The translations under genes and the position numbers were made by a program. The notes beneath the pieces were generated by a model. The model was not told the DNA's origin. It ran no database searches and saw nothing but the letters and a program-made list of their open reading frames with translations. A stretch of 64,000 nucleotides of DNA from Trinickia fusca (GTDB taxonomy: Bacteria > Pseudomonadota > Gammaproteobacteria > Burkholderiales > Burkholderiaceae), in the NCBI RefSeq assembly GCF_003628145.1, contig NZ_RBZV01000010.1, forward strand, positions 124,623-188,622. Reading direction: 5' to 3'. Positions 1 to 8,963 of the stretch are shown here, in pieces (within the stretch, counting starts at the first letter, position 1; the number at the start of each line of letters is the position of its first letter).

Positions 1-764
1 GCAAGGATCATCCACGTGTACGCTTCGGCGCCGAGCAGCGCGTAGCCGACGATCGCCTCAACCGAGGTCTGGAAGTCGAGCGTTTGTGTCACGCGCCACC
101 AGACGTAGCGGCCCATCGCGAGCAGCGCCAGCGCGGCGAGCAGCAACACCGGCAGCCGTCCCGGCAAGCGCCGGATCACGAGCGCGAAGGCCACCGTCAC
201 GGCGAAGAACTCGAACTGCGGGCCCGGCCGCAGCGGCGAAAAGCCGACGCCGACCCACAACACGAGGCCCAGCGCGACCAGCAGCAGCAACAGCCAGCGG
301 ATGTGGCCCACGCGCTGCGTCACACGTTCGAGGCCGCTTCCCCAGCGCTGCCAAGGCAGCCACGCCAGCGTCGCTTCGACCCGATGCCATACGGCGCGCA
401 CGGCGACAAACACAGGGACGAGCGTTACGTCGATCCAGCGCAGCACTTCACTCGCACGCCGCACGTTGGCGGTACGGTGCGCCTTGGGTGGACGCACGAA
501 TGCTCGCCAGAGCCAGCCGCGCCAGTCGTGTGGATCGAGCACGCCCCACTTGCGGGCCAGGCCGAGCAGCACGGTTTGCACCCAGCGGCGCGCGTAGTCA
601 GGCTTGCCTGGCGCCGACGGCATGAAGAAGAGCCGCACGAACCAATCGAGCACCGTGCGTTCGCGCGGCAACCCGAGGCCCGTGGCGAACCACTCGACGA
701 TGCGGGTAAGCCACGCGCGTGGCGGACGATGCGTGGCGGGCTTCGTCTGTTGCATCTCGTTCAT
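1..764 (-). CDS. bcsA: Cellulose synthase catalytic subunit BcsA, N-terminal part (cut by window edge)
   Basis: Open frame on the minus strand from ATG at 764 with no stop before base 1; about 254 residues are visible. BcsA is the inner-membrane glycosyltransferase that polymerises UDP-glucose into cellulose under c-di-GMP control. The visible part is the N-terminal membrane region only: a basic, Trp-rich start, hydrophobic segments near residues 125-200, and the conserved RYVWWR stretch followed by TLDF and AYTWMI, which match the start of enterobacterial BcsA. The glycosyltransferase and PilZ domains lie outside. Its ATG overlaps the bcsQ stop in an ATGA, so translation is probably coupled. 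It appears to be the seventh gene of the operon, after bcsB, Z, C, E, F and Q. Confidence 0.85.
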   Translation of the reverse strand, partial: MNEMQQTKPATHRPPRAWLTRIVEWFATGLGLPRERTVLDWFVRLFFMPSAPGKPDYARRWVQTVLLGLARKWGVLDPHDWRGWLWRAFVRPPKAHRTANVRRASEVLRWIDVTLVPVFVAVRAVWHRVEATLAWLPWQRWGSGLERVTQRVGHIRWLLLLLVALGLVLWVGVGFSPLRPGPQFEFFAVTVAFALVIRRLPGRLPVLLLAALALLAMGRYVWWRVTQTLDFQTSVEAIVGYALLGAEAYTWMIL

Positions 765-1540
765 CCCTTGCGCGTGACGCCGCGGGCCGCGACAGGGCCG
801 AGCCACGTGTCGAGCCAGTTCGCGAGACCTTGCAGGTCATGCGCGGCCTGCGAATGCGGCGCATCGTCGAAGAACCACGTACCGCGAGCGAACGCTTCGG
901 GCATGGCGGCATCGAGGTGCACGCGCTGATCGAGCGTCGTCGTTGCGCCAACGGCAGCCTGCAGCAGCGAGAGTGCATCGCGCTGCATGTCCCGCGCCGG
1001 GTTCAGCCGGTTCACCACGATTTGCAGGTGCGCGCTTGCGCGTCGCAGCGGCGCGAGGTGACGCACGAGCGTGGCGCACGCGGCGGGCTCCGGTGGCGTC
1101 AGACACAACACGAGGTCGGCGCAACGCACCGCATGCGCGGCCTGCGGCGACGGATAGCGCGGCGTATCGACGAACGCAACCGCGCTATCGGGCAAATCGA
1201 TCTGCGCGAGCGCCTGCGCTAGCCAGCGAGGCTCCGAAACGAGCCGCGCTTCACTGGCGGTACGCTCATCGAGTGCAAGCTCGCCATGCGGCGCGAACAG
1301 CACGCCTTCGTCGTTGCGCCACGTATGCTCGCGCCACGGGGCGGTACGGCCCAGCATTGCATCGGCAAGCCCCACCTTTGAAAACGTGTCGAGCCCGAGG
1401 TGGGCGCCGAGCAGGTTCTGCGGATCGAAGTCGACTGCGACCACCGCACGGCGCCGCCGCGCGAGCAGCACGGCCAGCGCCGCAGTCAGCGTCGTTCGTC
1501 CTGTGCCGCCGGCCGTCGACACGAGCGCGATCGTCTTCAT
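761..1540 (-). CDS. bcsQ: BcsQ, MinD/ParA-like ATPase of the cellulose synthase complex
   Basis: 259 residues. It starts MKTIALVSTAGGTGRTT, a ParA/MinD-type P-loop at residues 8-16 in which the usual KGGVGKT is AGGTGRT, so the signature lysine at the deviant Walker A position is Ala. A later VDFDPQN resembles the switch I region and AFVDTPR the Walker B/switch II strand. BcsQ proteins support polar localisation and assembly of the cellulose machinery together with BcsE and BcsR. It overlaps the upstream small membrane gene and downstream bcsA by ATGA junctions. Family call is strong; whether it hydrolyses ATP is not shown by sequence. Confidence 0.85.
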   Translation of the reverse strand: MKTIALVSTAGGTGRTTLTAALAVLLARRRRAVVAVDFDPQNLLGAHLGLDTFSKVGLADAMLGRTAPWREHTWRNDEGVLFAPHGELALDERTASEARLVSEPRWLAQALAQIDLPDSAVAFVDTPRYPSPQAAHAVRCADLVLCLTPPEPAACATLVRHLAPLRRASAHLQIVVNRLNPARDMQRDALSLLQAAVGATTTLDQRVHLDAAMPEAFARGTWFFDDAPHSQAAHDLQGLANWLDTWLGPVAARGVTRKG

Positions 1541-1746
1541 CGTGTCGCCTCCTCAACATGATCGGCCTCAGGCAGCAGCCGACCATTGAGCACCACAGGC
1601 TCGATTTCAACCACGACGGCGTCACGCGGATCGAAGCGCTTCGCATCCACCCAGCCTTGGCGCGCACGGACGCGCTGAAGCCCGATCCATGCCGGCACCG
1701 CGCCCACTACGCCGGCTGCGAAGCACAGCAGCAAGAAGGTCGTCAT
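1537..1746 (-). CDS. bcsF: BcsF-like small single-pass membrane protein
   Basis: 69 residues with one N-terminal hydrophobic helix (about residues 3-23) followed by a basic, charged cytoplasmic tail. Size, topology and position directly after bcsE match BcsF of the enterobacterial bcsEFG operon, where BcsF is a membrane partner of BcsE. Sequence identity to enterobacterial BcsF is low by eye, so the name rests mainly on context. Its ATG overlaps the bcsE stop and its stop overlaps the bcsQ start, both as ATGA, so it is embedded in the operon. No bcsG follows. Confidence 0.6.
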   Translation of the reverse strand: MTTFLLLCFAAGVVGAVPAWIGLQRVRARQGWVDAKRFDPRDAVVVEIEPVVLNGRLLPEADHVEEATR

Positions 1747-3833
1747 GTCGTTTCTCCCCGGCCGCGTACGAGCGGCATCATATGGCGCTCGGCGCGGCGC
1801 CGCGGCATGGCCATGGATGTTGGCGCGCGCTCGGCCGCTTGGGCGTCGGTGCCACGGTTGGCGTCGGCGGCGGCTTCGTTTTCGGTACCCGGATCGGCAT
1901 CGCTATTGGCACGGACCGACTCTCCGTCGATGTGCGCCAGGATGGCTTCGACCGCCTGCAATTGCGAGGCCGCCTCACGCGCCCGTTCGATGTCGTGCTT
2001 GCGCGGGCCGACCTTGAGACCCGCCTTGCCGCTGGCACGTTGCGCAGGCGTCGAAGCCGAAGCCGAAGCCGAAACGGCCACCGCGACTTGCGTCGAGGCC
2101 GCAGGAAAGACATCGCTGTAATCGGCAATCGGCGCGCGGCGATTCGCCTCGGCGAGCGCCTTGACTTCGCGCGCGATACTGGCTTCGGCCAAGTAGACGA
2201 GCCGATCGGACCAGCGCTCGACCGGCACGTCGAAGATGTGCGCAAGCGCTGCATCGGCATCGGGTAGCCGGCATGCGAACAAGAACACATACAGATTGGC
2301 CTCATCAGCCGTGAATACGTCGCCCGCGCGGCGCGGCTTGCAACTCTTCATCGCCTCGAGGTGCGACACCTGCGGCAGCAGCGGCAGCTTCGCGAGCACG
2401 TGAGGCAGGCTCAATTGCGCGCCACGCTCGAGCACGGCCTGAGCCCGCTCGCAAAACGCTGCAACGGGCAGGTAGCCACGCACGGCGTCGGTCAGCGCGG
2501 CCGCCAGCGCGGCCTTGTAGTCGGTCGCGACGGGGCGCGTGTCGACCTGGCCTTGCAGCGAGCGCAGCAACGATTGCACACGCGAGAACGGCAGATCACG
2601 CCCCAACAGCAGATTGGCGCCGAGACTCAGCAGCAACAACTCGTACTGATGACGCAGCACCTCGCCTCGTTCGACGACGACGATCTTAAGCGCGCGGCCG
2701 CATTGGCGCCGCAGCGTGTGCACGGTTGCGCACAATGCCTCGAGGCTCGCGCCGTCGGTGTAGTCGAGCAGCACCGTCGTCGCAACAGCACCCGTGCACG
2801 CCACGTGCACGGCATCGTAATCGTCGGCGACCGTCCACTCGGCCGGCACCCAGCGTTCATCTCTCACGACGGCCCGCGTCGCGACGACGCGCTCTTCATC
2901 GCCGGCAAGCCGCGACATGGCTGCTTGCGCGGCCGGCGCGGCCGCGAGTTCGGGGGCAACCGTCAAACGCCCGGCCTCGGTGAAGCGCAGCGAATGAACT
3001 TCGCCGGTCGTAAGCGCATGGCCGGAACGCCAAAAGTCGACGCGCCACAACAGCTCGCCGTGCGTGCGATGCAGGTGCGCGACACCCGTGCACGCTCCAT
3101 GGAATTCGCGCCGGTCCGCGGAATTCGCGTGCATCGAGAAGCGATCTTCACGCGCCAGGGCGTCTTTGTCTGCGCCTGCCTCGGCATCGAGGGTCGAGTC
3201 GAGCAGCAGCACGAGCGTGATCTTGCGCGCCTCGCACCAGTTCGCCAGCAGACGCCCTTCGCGAGCGAGCACGTCGGGGTCGCTCCAGGTAAACCAACGC
3301 TCGGCATGCTCGACGAAATACAGTGCGTGCGAACGGAAGCCGAAGCGCTTGAGCGCACGCAACGCCCCGAACAGGTGGGCGAATGCCGGCCGTGCAGCGT
3401 GCGAAGACGCCCGTTCGTTCGCTGGTTCCGCGTGCTCTGCCGCCTGACTTGCCTGCGGCATCGCCAGTACGTTCAAGCGTCGCGGCCACCCAAGCGCCGC
3501 GACGCCCGGCGCGAAGCCGCGCTCGCGCATCCGCTCCGCTGCGGCCGCGCGCGTGCTGGCAAGCACGACGGTCACATGGCGCGAGCGCGCCTCGCGCACG
3601 GTATCCCACAGCAAGGCATTGCAACCGGGCCAGCCCATGCGCGCATAGATCGCGTACAAGCGCCCAGGGCTCAGATCGGCGAGCTGGTCGGGAAGTGCAT
3701 CGATGGCGAGCCGGTTCGCCTCGGTCGCGCGCAGCGCGAACGCATCGCGCACCGCAGCGACGAGCGACGCCCGCCTCTCTGAAGTGGACGCATCGGCACG
3801 GATCGGATCGGGACTCACGCGAGGTCTTTGCAT
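1743..3833 (-). CDS. bcsE: BcsE, c-di-GMP-binding cellulose synthesis regulator
   Basis: 696 residues from ATG 3833, which lies 4 bases after the bcsC stop; the frame is open further upstream inside bcsC, but that would be antagonistic overlap and is not used. BcsE is a cytosolic c-di-GMP receptor that boosts cellulose output. Family signatures are clear: HTLRRQ followed by ALKIVV and a degenerate GGDEF-like block (SLGANLLLGRDLPFSR), then the I-site region CKPRRAGD, corresponding to the RxGD c-di-GMP site, followed by VFLFACRL and AHIFDVP. The C-terminal 110 or so residues are Ala/Glu-rich, low complexity and unlike the E. coli protein, which is shorter (523 residues). Overlaps bcsF by ATGA. 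Confidence 0.88.
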   Translation of the reverse strand: MQRPRVSPDPIRADASTSERRASLVAAVRDAFALRATEANRLAIDALPDQLADLSPGRLYAIYARMGWPGCNALLWDTVREARSRHVTVVLASTRAAAAERMRERGFAPGVAALGWPRRLNVLAMPQASQAAEHAEPANERASSHAARPAFAHLFGALRALKRFGFRSHALYFVEHAERWFTWSDPDVLAREGRLLANWCEARKITLVLLLDSTLDAEAGADKDALAREDRFSMHANSADRREFHGACTGVAHLHRTHGELLWRVDFWRSGHALTTGEVHSLRFTEAGRLTVAPELAAAPAAQAAMSRLAGDEERVVATRAVVRDERWVPAEWTVADDYDAVHVACTGAVATTVLLDYTDGASLEALCATVHTLRRQCGRALKIVVVERGEVLRHQYELLLLSLGANLLLGRDLPFSRVQSLLRSLQGQVDTRPVATDYKAALAAALTDAVRGYLPVAAFCERAQAVLERGAQLSLPHVLAKLPLLPQVSHLEAMKSCKPRRAGDVFTADEANLYVFLFACRLPDADAALAHIFDVPVERWSDRLVYLAEASIAREVKALAEANRRAPIADYSDVFPAASTQVAVAVSASASASTPAQRASGKAGLKVGPRKHDIERAREAASQLQAVEAILAHIDGESVRANSDADPGTENEAAADANRGTDAQAAERAPTSMAMPRRRAERHMMPLVRGRGETT

Positions 3834-3837
3834 TCGT

Positions 3838-6800
3838 CTAATAACTTGAATATAGACGCACGGGCGACAGCCAGAAGCTGTCATCGTCCTTGCGCGCATT
3901 GAACGAGTAACGCACGTACACCATCGCCGAACTCGGCGCGTAGTCGTGAGCATGGTCGATCGCGACGCGTGCCCCCGCGACGACGTGTCCGTTGAAGCGG
4001 TACTGCACCATGCCGCTGACGCCGTATGAGAAGCCGAGCGCACTCGAGCCGCCGGCATGGACGAGGTCGCCGAAGCTTTGCCCGGGCGGCAGCCCGGCAC
4101 CGCTGGGCAAGCCGTCCGGGTAGTACGGCGAATCCTTCTCATACGAGTTCGACACGCCGACCGTCGTCGTCACATCCCACTTGAGCCCGCCCTGCTTGCC
4201 CGCCCATTCGATCGGCACGCCCAGCGACAAATAGCGCTGCGGGCTGTAGTAGCCGCCTTGACCGTAGGTATAAAAACGCAGGTTCCTCGTGTAGTGCCAG
4301 GCATTGCCGACGAGCCCCGTGTTGAACCGCATGTTCGCGCGCTCGTACACCGGCACCATGAAGCCCGTGCGCAGGGTGATCTCCTGATTGTCGGCGACAT
4401 GACGGCCCGTGAGCTCGCCAGCCCCGACCTCGGAGAAGACGTTGACGCGGCCGATGTCGATGCTCGTCCGCCAATCGACGCCGTCGCGGCGCACGCCGCC
4501 CCATACGGCATGCGTCCAGGGATCGCGCAGCCCCGCGTAGGACAGCTCGCTGCTGGTCTCCGGCCGCCGCGACGCGCTGACCGAGAAGCTCGCCGGGCCC
4601 GCATCGAAGCGGTAGCGCACCCCACCGACCAGGTAATGGACAGGAAAGCCGAGCGGCGTCGTGCCGACGTCGAAGCGCCACGCATCGGAGGTATATCCCG
4701 TGCCGATCGCGACGCCATTCGCACGCTGATGCAGATCGGTGTCAGCGACAGGCGGCAGTGCCTTCCCGCTGTCGACGAACGCCGAATACGTGCCGAACGT
4801 CTGCAACGCGTAGGTCGGCGGGTTCGTGACGTCGAGCGTACCTGCATCGAGATGCACGGCATCCAGGTGCACGAAGAAGTGCCCATCGTAGCGATACGGA
4901 ATCTGCACGTAGACCGGCACCTGCTGCGCGTGATAGTCGGAAGCGCCGGCATCGCCCGACTTGTAGGCCGGCATCCAACCCACCTCGACCTCGGGATCGC
5001 GACGCTGCTCGAGGTCGTCCAACGCGGCCTGCGCAGGCGTGGCGTCGGACCCGCGTGCGCCGATGCCAGCGGCACGCTCCTGCGTCAACGACACGCGGTA
5101 AAGCGCGGCAGCCTGCTCGTAGTGTCCCGTGTCGGCAGCCAGCCGGCCCGCCTCGACGGTCACGTCGGGCCGCGCCGGATAGGCATCGCGTAGCGCGGAC
5201 GTGATGCGCTCGGCCTGCGCGGGACGGCGCAGCGCTGCGAGCCGCCGGGCGGCCGACAAGCGCGTCTCGACATCCTCGGGCGGCGTTGCCTCGAGCACTT
5301 GTTCGACGATGGCGAGCGCTTCGTCTTGCTGGCCGCTCTGCTCGAACACGCGAGCCAGCGCGAGCTGCGCATCAGCGTCGTCGGGCGTGCGTGCGAGCAC
5401 AGGCGCCAATGCGGCCTGCGCGGCCGCGTAATGCCCCTGTGTTCGTTCGAGATCGGCCAGTTCGAGCGCGTAGCGCTTATCGCGCTTGCCAGCCGAACTC
5501 GCCTGCGCGAGCGTGCGCCGCGCACGCGCAAAGTCGCGCTGCTCGAGCGCCGCGTCAGTCTCGCGCAGCACTAGACGCAGCGCTTGGTCTTCGAGGCGCT
5601 GCGTCTGCTCCGCCGTCAGATGCGGGTCGCCACGCAAGTCGTCGAGCCACGCTCGAAGCGTGTCGTTGCGTCCCGCACTGCCGAGCAGGTCGCCATAACG
5701 CAAGCGCACGTCGGCATCGACTTCGCGCGGATGCCCGGCCATCCAGTCGCGCATGAGCGTCAGGCCGCGGTCGGCCTGCCCTTCGCCGATGAGCAGCGCA
5801 GCAACCGACGCTGTCATGGACGCATCGTCGGCACCGAGCGTACGCGCGCGCTCGAACGCGTCGCGCGCCGCATCTTGCGCGCCGTTTGCGAACGCTCGCC
5901 GCGCATCGGCCAGCGCTTGCTCCGCATCGAGCCTGCGTGCGAGCGCATGCATGCCTTCGCTACGCGCGGCCTCGGGCACCGGTGCCAACACGGCCTGTGC
6001 ACCGGCCACATCGTCGATCGAATTGCGGTAAAGCGCGCTCGCATAGCGCATCTCAGGGGACGACGACACGGCGATGCCCTCGTCCATGACGGCTCGGCCC
6101 AACTGCGGCAAGCCGAGGTCGCGATATAGACGCGCGAGCGCAAAGCGTGTCCACGGCGCATCGGGCGCCACGCGCAATGCCGCTTCGTAGCGTTGCGCGG
6201 CCGGGCCACGCTTGCCTGCCGCGGCGAGGCGCTGGGCGTCGTTCGCAAGCGCGTCGGCGCGCAGCTGCGCAAGTCCCGCACGCTCATCGGCCGCGTGAAA
6301 GCGCGTTTGCAGCGCATCGAGCAACGGACCGACCTCGTCGGCTCGGCCGGTGTCTTGCAGCAATGTCTGCATGCTGCGCGCCGCGCCCAGGCTCGGCTCG
6401 CGTGCCGTCAGCAACTCACGAAGCAATGGCTCAGCGGCATGCCAGTTGCGCTCGGCAAGCCACGCATCGGCCAGCATCAGCTTCGCCTGCGTATTCGACT
6501 CATCCATCGACAAAGCAGCCTTGGCCGCCTGCTCGGCGTCCTGGGGGCGGCCGGCTTCAGCCGCCTGTCGTCCCTGCGCCAGCGTGCCCCACAGCAGCGC
6601 GGTGCGCGCGAGGCTTTCCCATTTCGCGCGGTCGACGCCGTTCAATGCCGCCGCCCGTTGAAACAGCTCGCGCGCTTCCCCATGCCGCGCTTGACGCAAG
6701 CGCACGAGCCCAAGGCCACCCACCGCCTGTTCGTCGTGCGCACGGTTTTGTGCCGCGCGTGACAGCAGAGGATCTGCCGCGGCCAGATCGCCATGCGCGA

Positions 6801-7740
6801 GTGCGCGCAGGCCCTGCTGTTCGGCGATGTAATCGGGCTCGCGCTCGAGTGCGCGCTGCGCCTCGAGTCGGGCCTGAAGGTGGGCTACGCGCTCGCCGAA
6901 TTCGCTATCGCCCGGGACCATCGAAAGGTAGGCACGCAACGCATCGAGATAGGCCGGATCTTCGCCGGCCAAGCTGAGCACGTTGCGCCAGGCATTCATG
7001 GCAGCGGTATGGTCGACATCGGTGCGACGCGCCAGGCTCCAGGCCAAACGGTTCGCCTCGGCGCGTGTTTCGCTTCGGTCATCGAGCAAAGCGACAAGCG
7101 CAAGCGCTGCGTCGGTGTCGCTCGCATCGGCCGCCACGCGCTGCCGCAACGCGGCCACCGCCTGCGCATAGCCGGCAGGCGTGCCCGCGAGAACGCGGTA
7201 ATACTCGGCGCCCAGCGCACCCGCCGGCGCGCCGTGCGGAAACAGCGCGGTGAGCCGGCGCGTCGCTTCCTGCGTCTGCCCACTGCGCGCGTACAGGCGA
7301 ATCATCGCGAGCGCTTCGCGGCCATTCGTTGCCGCATGGAATTCGTCCTCGAGTCGCAGCGTCGCCGGGACATTCGGCGCGAGCGTCTTCAATCGCGCGA
7401 GCGTCGTCTGTGCCGTGCGCGCATCGCCGAGCCGCAGGTCGATGCGGATCGCCTCGCCCAGCAGCACCGTATCGTCGGGCGCGATCAACAACGCTTTGCG
7501 CAGGGCTTGCCGCGCGAGGTCATCGCGATGCTTGGCCGACCACATGCGCGCCGTCGCGAGCAGACGCGCGGCCGGTGTCGCAGCACCCGCGGTCCCGGCC
7601 GACTGCCCGTCGACAGACGAAGCGGACGACTCGGCATACGCTGCGCCCGCCAACGCGATGCACGTGGCGAACCACGCGAGCCTCGCCGTCGCGCGTCGCG
7701 CGCGGATCAACGCGCCCCCGCGCCGCACGGCCCGCTCCAT
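3838..7740 (-). CDS. bcsC: BcsC, TPR scaffold and outer-membrane cellulose exporter
   Basis: 1300 residues, somewhat longer than E. coli BcsC (1157). A basic N-terminus and hydrophobic stretch ending GAAYAES looks like a signal peptide. Residues about 45-950 are Ala/Leu/Arg-rich helical TPR repeats in the periplasm; the last 330 or so residues switch to aromatic and Gly-rich alternating strands and end in SPVRLYSSY, typical of the BcsC outer-membrane beta-barrel. It exports the glucan through the outer membrane. The ATG at 7740 lies 34 bases inside the end of bcsZ in another frame, which fits translational coupling. Confidence 0.92.
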   Translation of the reverse strand: MERAVRRGGALIRARRATARLAWFATCIALAGAAYAESSASSVDGQSAGTAGAATPAARLLATARMWSAKHRDDLARQALRKALLIAPDDTVLLGEAIRIDLRLGDARTAQTTLARLKTLAPNVPATLRLEDEFHAATNGREALAMIRLYARSGQTQEATRRLTALFPHGAPAGALGAEYYRVLAGTPAGYAQAVAALRQRVAADASDTDAALALVALLDDRSETRAEANRLAWSLARRTDVDHTAAMNAWRNVLSLAGEDPAYLDALRAYLSMVPGDSEFGERVAHLQARLEAQRALEREPDYIAEQQGLRALAHGDLAAADPLLSRAAQNRAHDEQAVGGLGLVRLRQARHGEARELFQRAAALNGVDRAKWESLARTALLWGTLAQGRQAAEAGRPQDAEQAAKAALSMDESNTQAKLMLADAWLAERNWHAAEPLLRELLTAREPSLGAARSMQTLLQDTGRADEVGPLLDALQTRFHAADERAGLAQLRADALANDAQRLAAAGKRGPAAQRYEAALRVAPDAPWTRFALARLYRDLGLPQLGRAVMDEGIAVSSSPEMRYASALYRNSIDDVAGAQAVLAPVPEAARSEGMHALARRLDAEQALADARRAFANGAQDAARDAFERARTLGADDASMTASVAALLIGEGQADRGLTLMRDWMAGHPREVDADVRLRYGDLLGSAGRNDTLRAWLDDLRGDPHLTAEQTQRLEDQALRLVLRETDAALEQRDFARARRTLAQASSAGKRDKRYALELADLERTQGHYAAAQAALAPVLARTPDDADAQLALARVFEQSGQQDEALAIVEQVLEATPPEDVETRLSAARRLAALRRPAQAERITSALRDAYPARPDVTVEAGRLAADTGHYEQAAALYRVSLTQERAAGIGARGSDATPAQAALDDLEQRRDPEVEVGWMPAYKSGDAGASDYHAQQVPVYVQIPYRYDGHFFVHLDAVHLDAGTLDVTNPPTYALQTFGTYSAFVDSGKALPPVADTDLHQRANGVAIGTGYTSDAWRFDVGTTPLGFPVHYLVGGVRYRFDAGPASFSVSASRRPETSSELSYAGLRDPWTHAVWGGVRRDGVDWRTSIDIGRVNVFSEVGAGELTGRHVADNQEITLRTGFMVPVYERANMRFNTGLVGNAWHYTRNLRFYTYGQGGYYSPQRYLSLGVPIEWAGKQGGLKWDVTTTVGVSNSYEKDSPYYPDGLPSGAGLPPGQSFGDLVHAGGSSALGFSYGVSGMVQYRFNGHVVAGARVAIDHAHDYAPSSAMVYVRYSFNARKDDDSFWLSPVRLYSSY

Positions 7741-8960
7741 CGAACGTCGAGCGTGCCGTCAGGCGCAAAACGATAGCGGCCGTCGCGCCATCCGAGGCCG
7801 AACAACGTCAGCACACTCGTGTAGTAGCCGGGCGCATGCTGGGCGTCGAGCGTATCGACGCGTGCGGCCTGAGCGTCCGTCAGCGCCGATTGCCCGTGCG
7901 CCGTCAGGAACGGCACGGCCGCCGCAGAGAAGCCGGCGTTGCCGAGATGGTCGCCAGGGGCGGCCGTCGCCGTATCGATCTTTTCGGGCGGTGCGCCATG
8001 CGTGGCGACGTATTGAGCGAACGGCGAGAAATGCGCGACGAGATCGGCTGCGCCGTCCGCCTGCGAGTCGAGCATGCCCGCCCACAGATAAACGCGAATC
8101 GCATCGTAGCTGCCCTGCGCCGGCGCCTCGGGGCCGGACGTGAAGCCGCGCCCGCTCCGATACAGCACCCAGTCGGGCGCGAAACCGCGCGGCGCCGTTT
8201 CGCGCAGTACCTTCGCCGCGCTCGCGGCAAGACGTGGCCAGCGGGCATCGTCGGTCATCCTTGCCCCGATGCCGCGTATCACTTGCAGCGGCATATAGCT
8301 GGGGTTCAGGCGCCAGGTGTTCGGCGCCGGATGAAAGCCCACCGGGCCAGGCAGCAAGGTCAGGCCCAGCCCCGGCAGTGCCGCGGTTTCCTCGTCGAGC
8401 ACGCGCTTGGCCAGTACGGTGCCGCGCGCCGTGTAACTGCGCTCATGCCATAAGCGGCCGGCTTCGAGCAGCGCATAGGCGATCCAGAGATCCGCATCGG
8501 AGGCTGAATTCGCATCGAGCACGGCCCAGCGGCCATCTTTCGCGTGGCCCCACAGCCATGCGGGCAAGTGAGCGGTCAGATCGCCTTGCGCGAGGTTGTT
8601 CTCGGTCCAATGCAAGATCGTGTCGAATGCCTCGCGGTCGTCGGCGACGAGCGCAAAGAAGAGCGCATAGGACTGCCCCTCCGATACCGTGCGCTCGTCG
8701 GCCGAGCCGACGTCGATCACGCGCCCGTCAGGCGCTACGAAATCGTGCTTGAACTGCGCCCAGCGCGGCCACACCGGCTGGCAGGCGCCATGCGTCGCGC
8801 CCGCGGCATCCGCCATGCTGGCGGCCCGCGCCGCTCCAGCAGACTCGGCCGCGTTCGCTGCGCCAAGCGCTGCCACGCTGGCCAGCACGCCGGCCACGAC
8901 ACGGCTCGACGCCCAGCTCGACACGTCCAACCGCAAGTGCCGCTTCGTCAGGAGCCGCAT
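7707..8960 (-). CDS. bcsZ: BcsZ, periplasmic endo-1,4-beta-glucanase (GH8)
   Basis: 417 residues. The hydrophobic N-terminal region with Ala-rich c-region ending near residue 37 is a likely signal peptide; the mature enzyme then starts near CQPVWPRW. GH8 landmarks are present: GRVIDVGS, the TVSEGQSYAL block holding the proposed general acid Glu, WTENNLAQGDL, LPAWLWG, and NSASDADLWIAYALLEAGRLW in two adjoining blocks with the conserved Asp. BcsZ trims or releases nascent glucan and is required for normal cellulose export. It sits 3 bases after bcsB and overlaps bcsC. Confidence 0.93.
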   Translation of the reverse strand: MRLLTKRHLRLDVSSWASSRVVAGVLASVAALGAANAAESAGAARAASMADAAGATHGACQPVWPRWAQFKHDFVAPDGRVIDVGSADERTVSEGQSYALFFALVADDREAFDTILHWTENNLAQGDLTAHLPAWLWGHAKDGRWAVLDANSASDADLWIAYALLEAGRLWHERSYTARGTVLAKRVLDEETAALPGLGLTLLPGPVGFHPAPNTWRLNPSYMPLQVIRGIGARMTDDARWPRLAASAAKVLRETAPRGFAPDWVLYRSGRGFTSGPEAPAQGSYDAIRVYLWAGMLDSQADGAADLVAHFSPFAQYVATHGAPPEKIDTATAAPGDHLGNAGFSAAAVPFLTAHGQSALTDAQAARVDTLDAQHAPGYYTSVLTLFGLGWRDGRYRFAPDGTLDVRWSGPCGAGAR

Positions 8961-8963
8961 CGG

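Noticed and set aside
943-2121. Long plus-strand frame over bcsQ, bcsF and bcsE
   Set aside because: Antisense shadow with Ala/Arg-rich composition; the minus-strand genes have clear family motifs.
3834-4142. Upstream extension of bcsE into bcsC
   Set aside because: It would overlap the end of bcsC by 300 bases with poor composition; ATG 3833 gives clean spacing.
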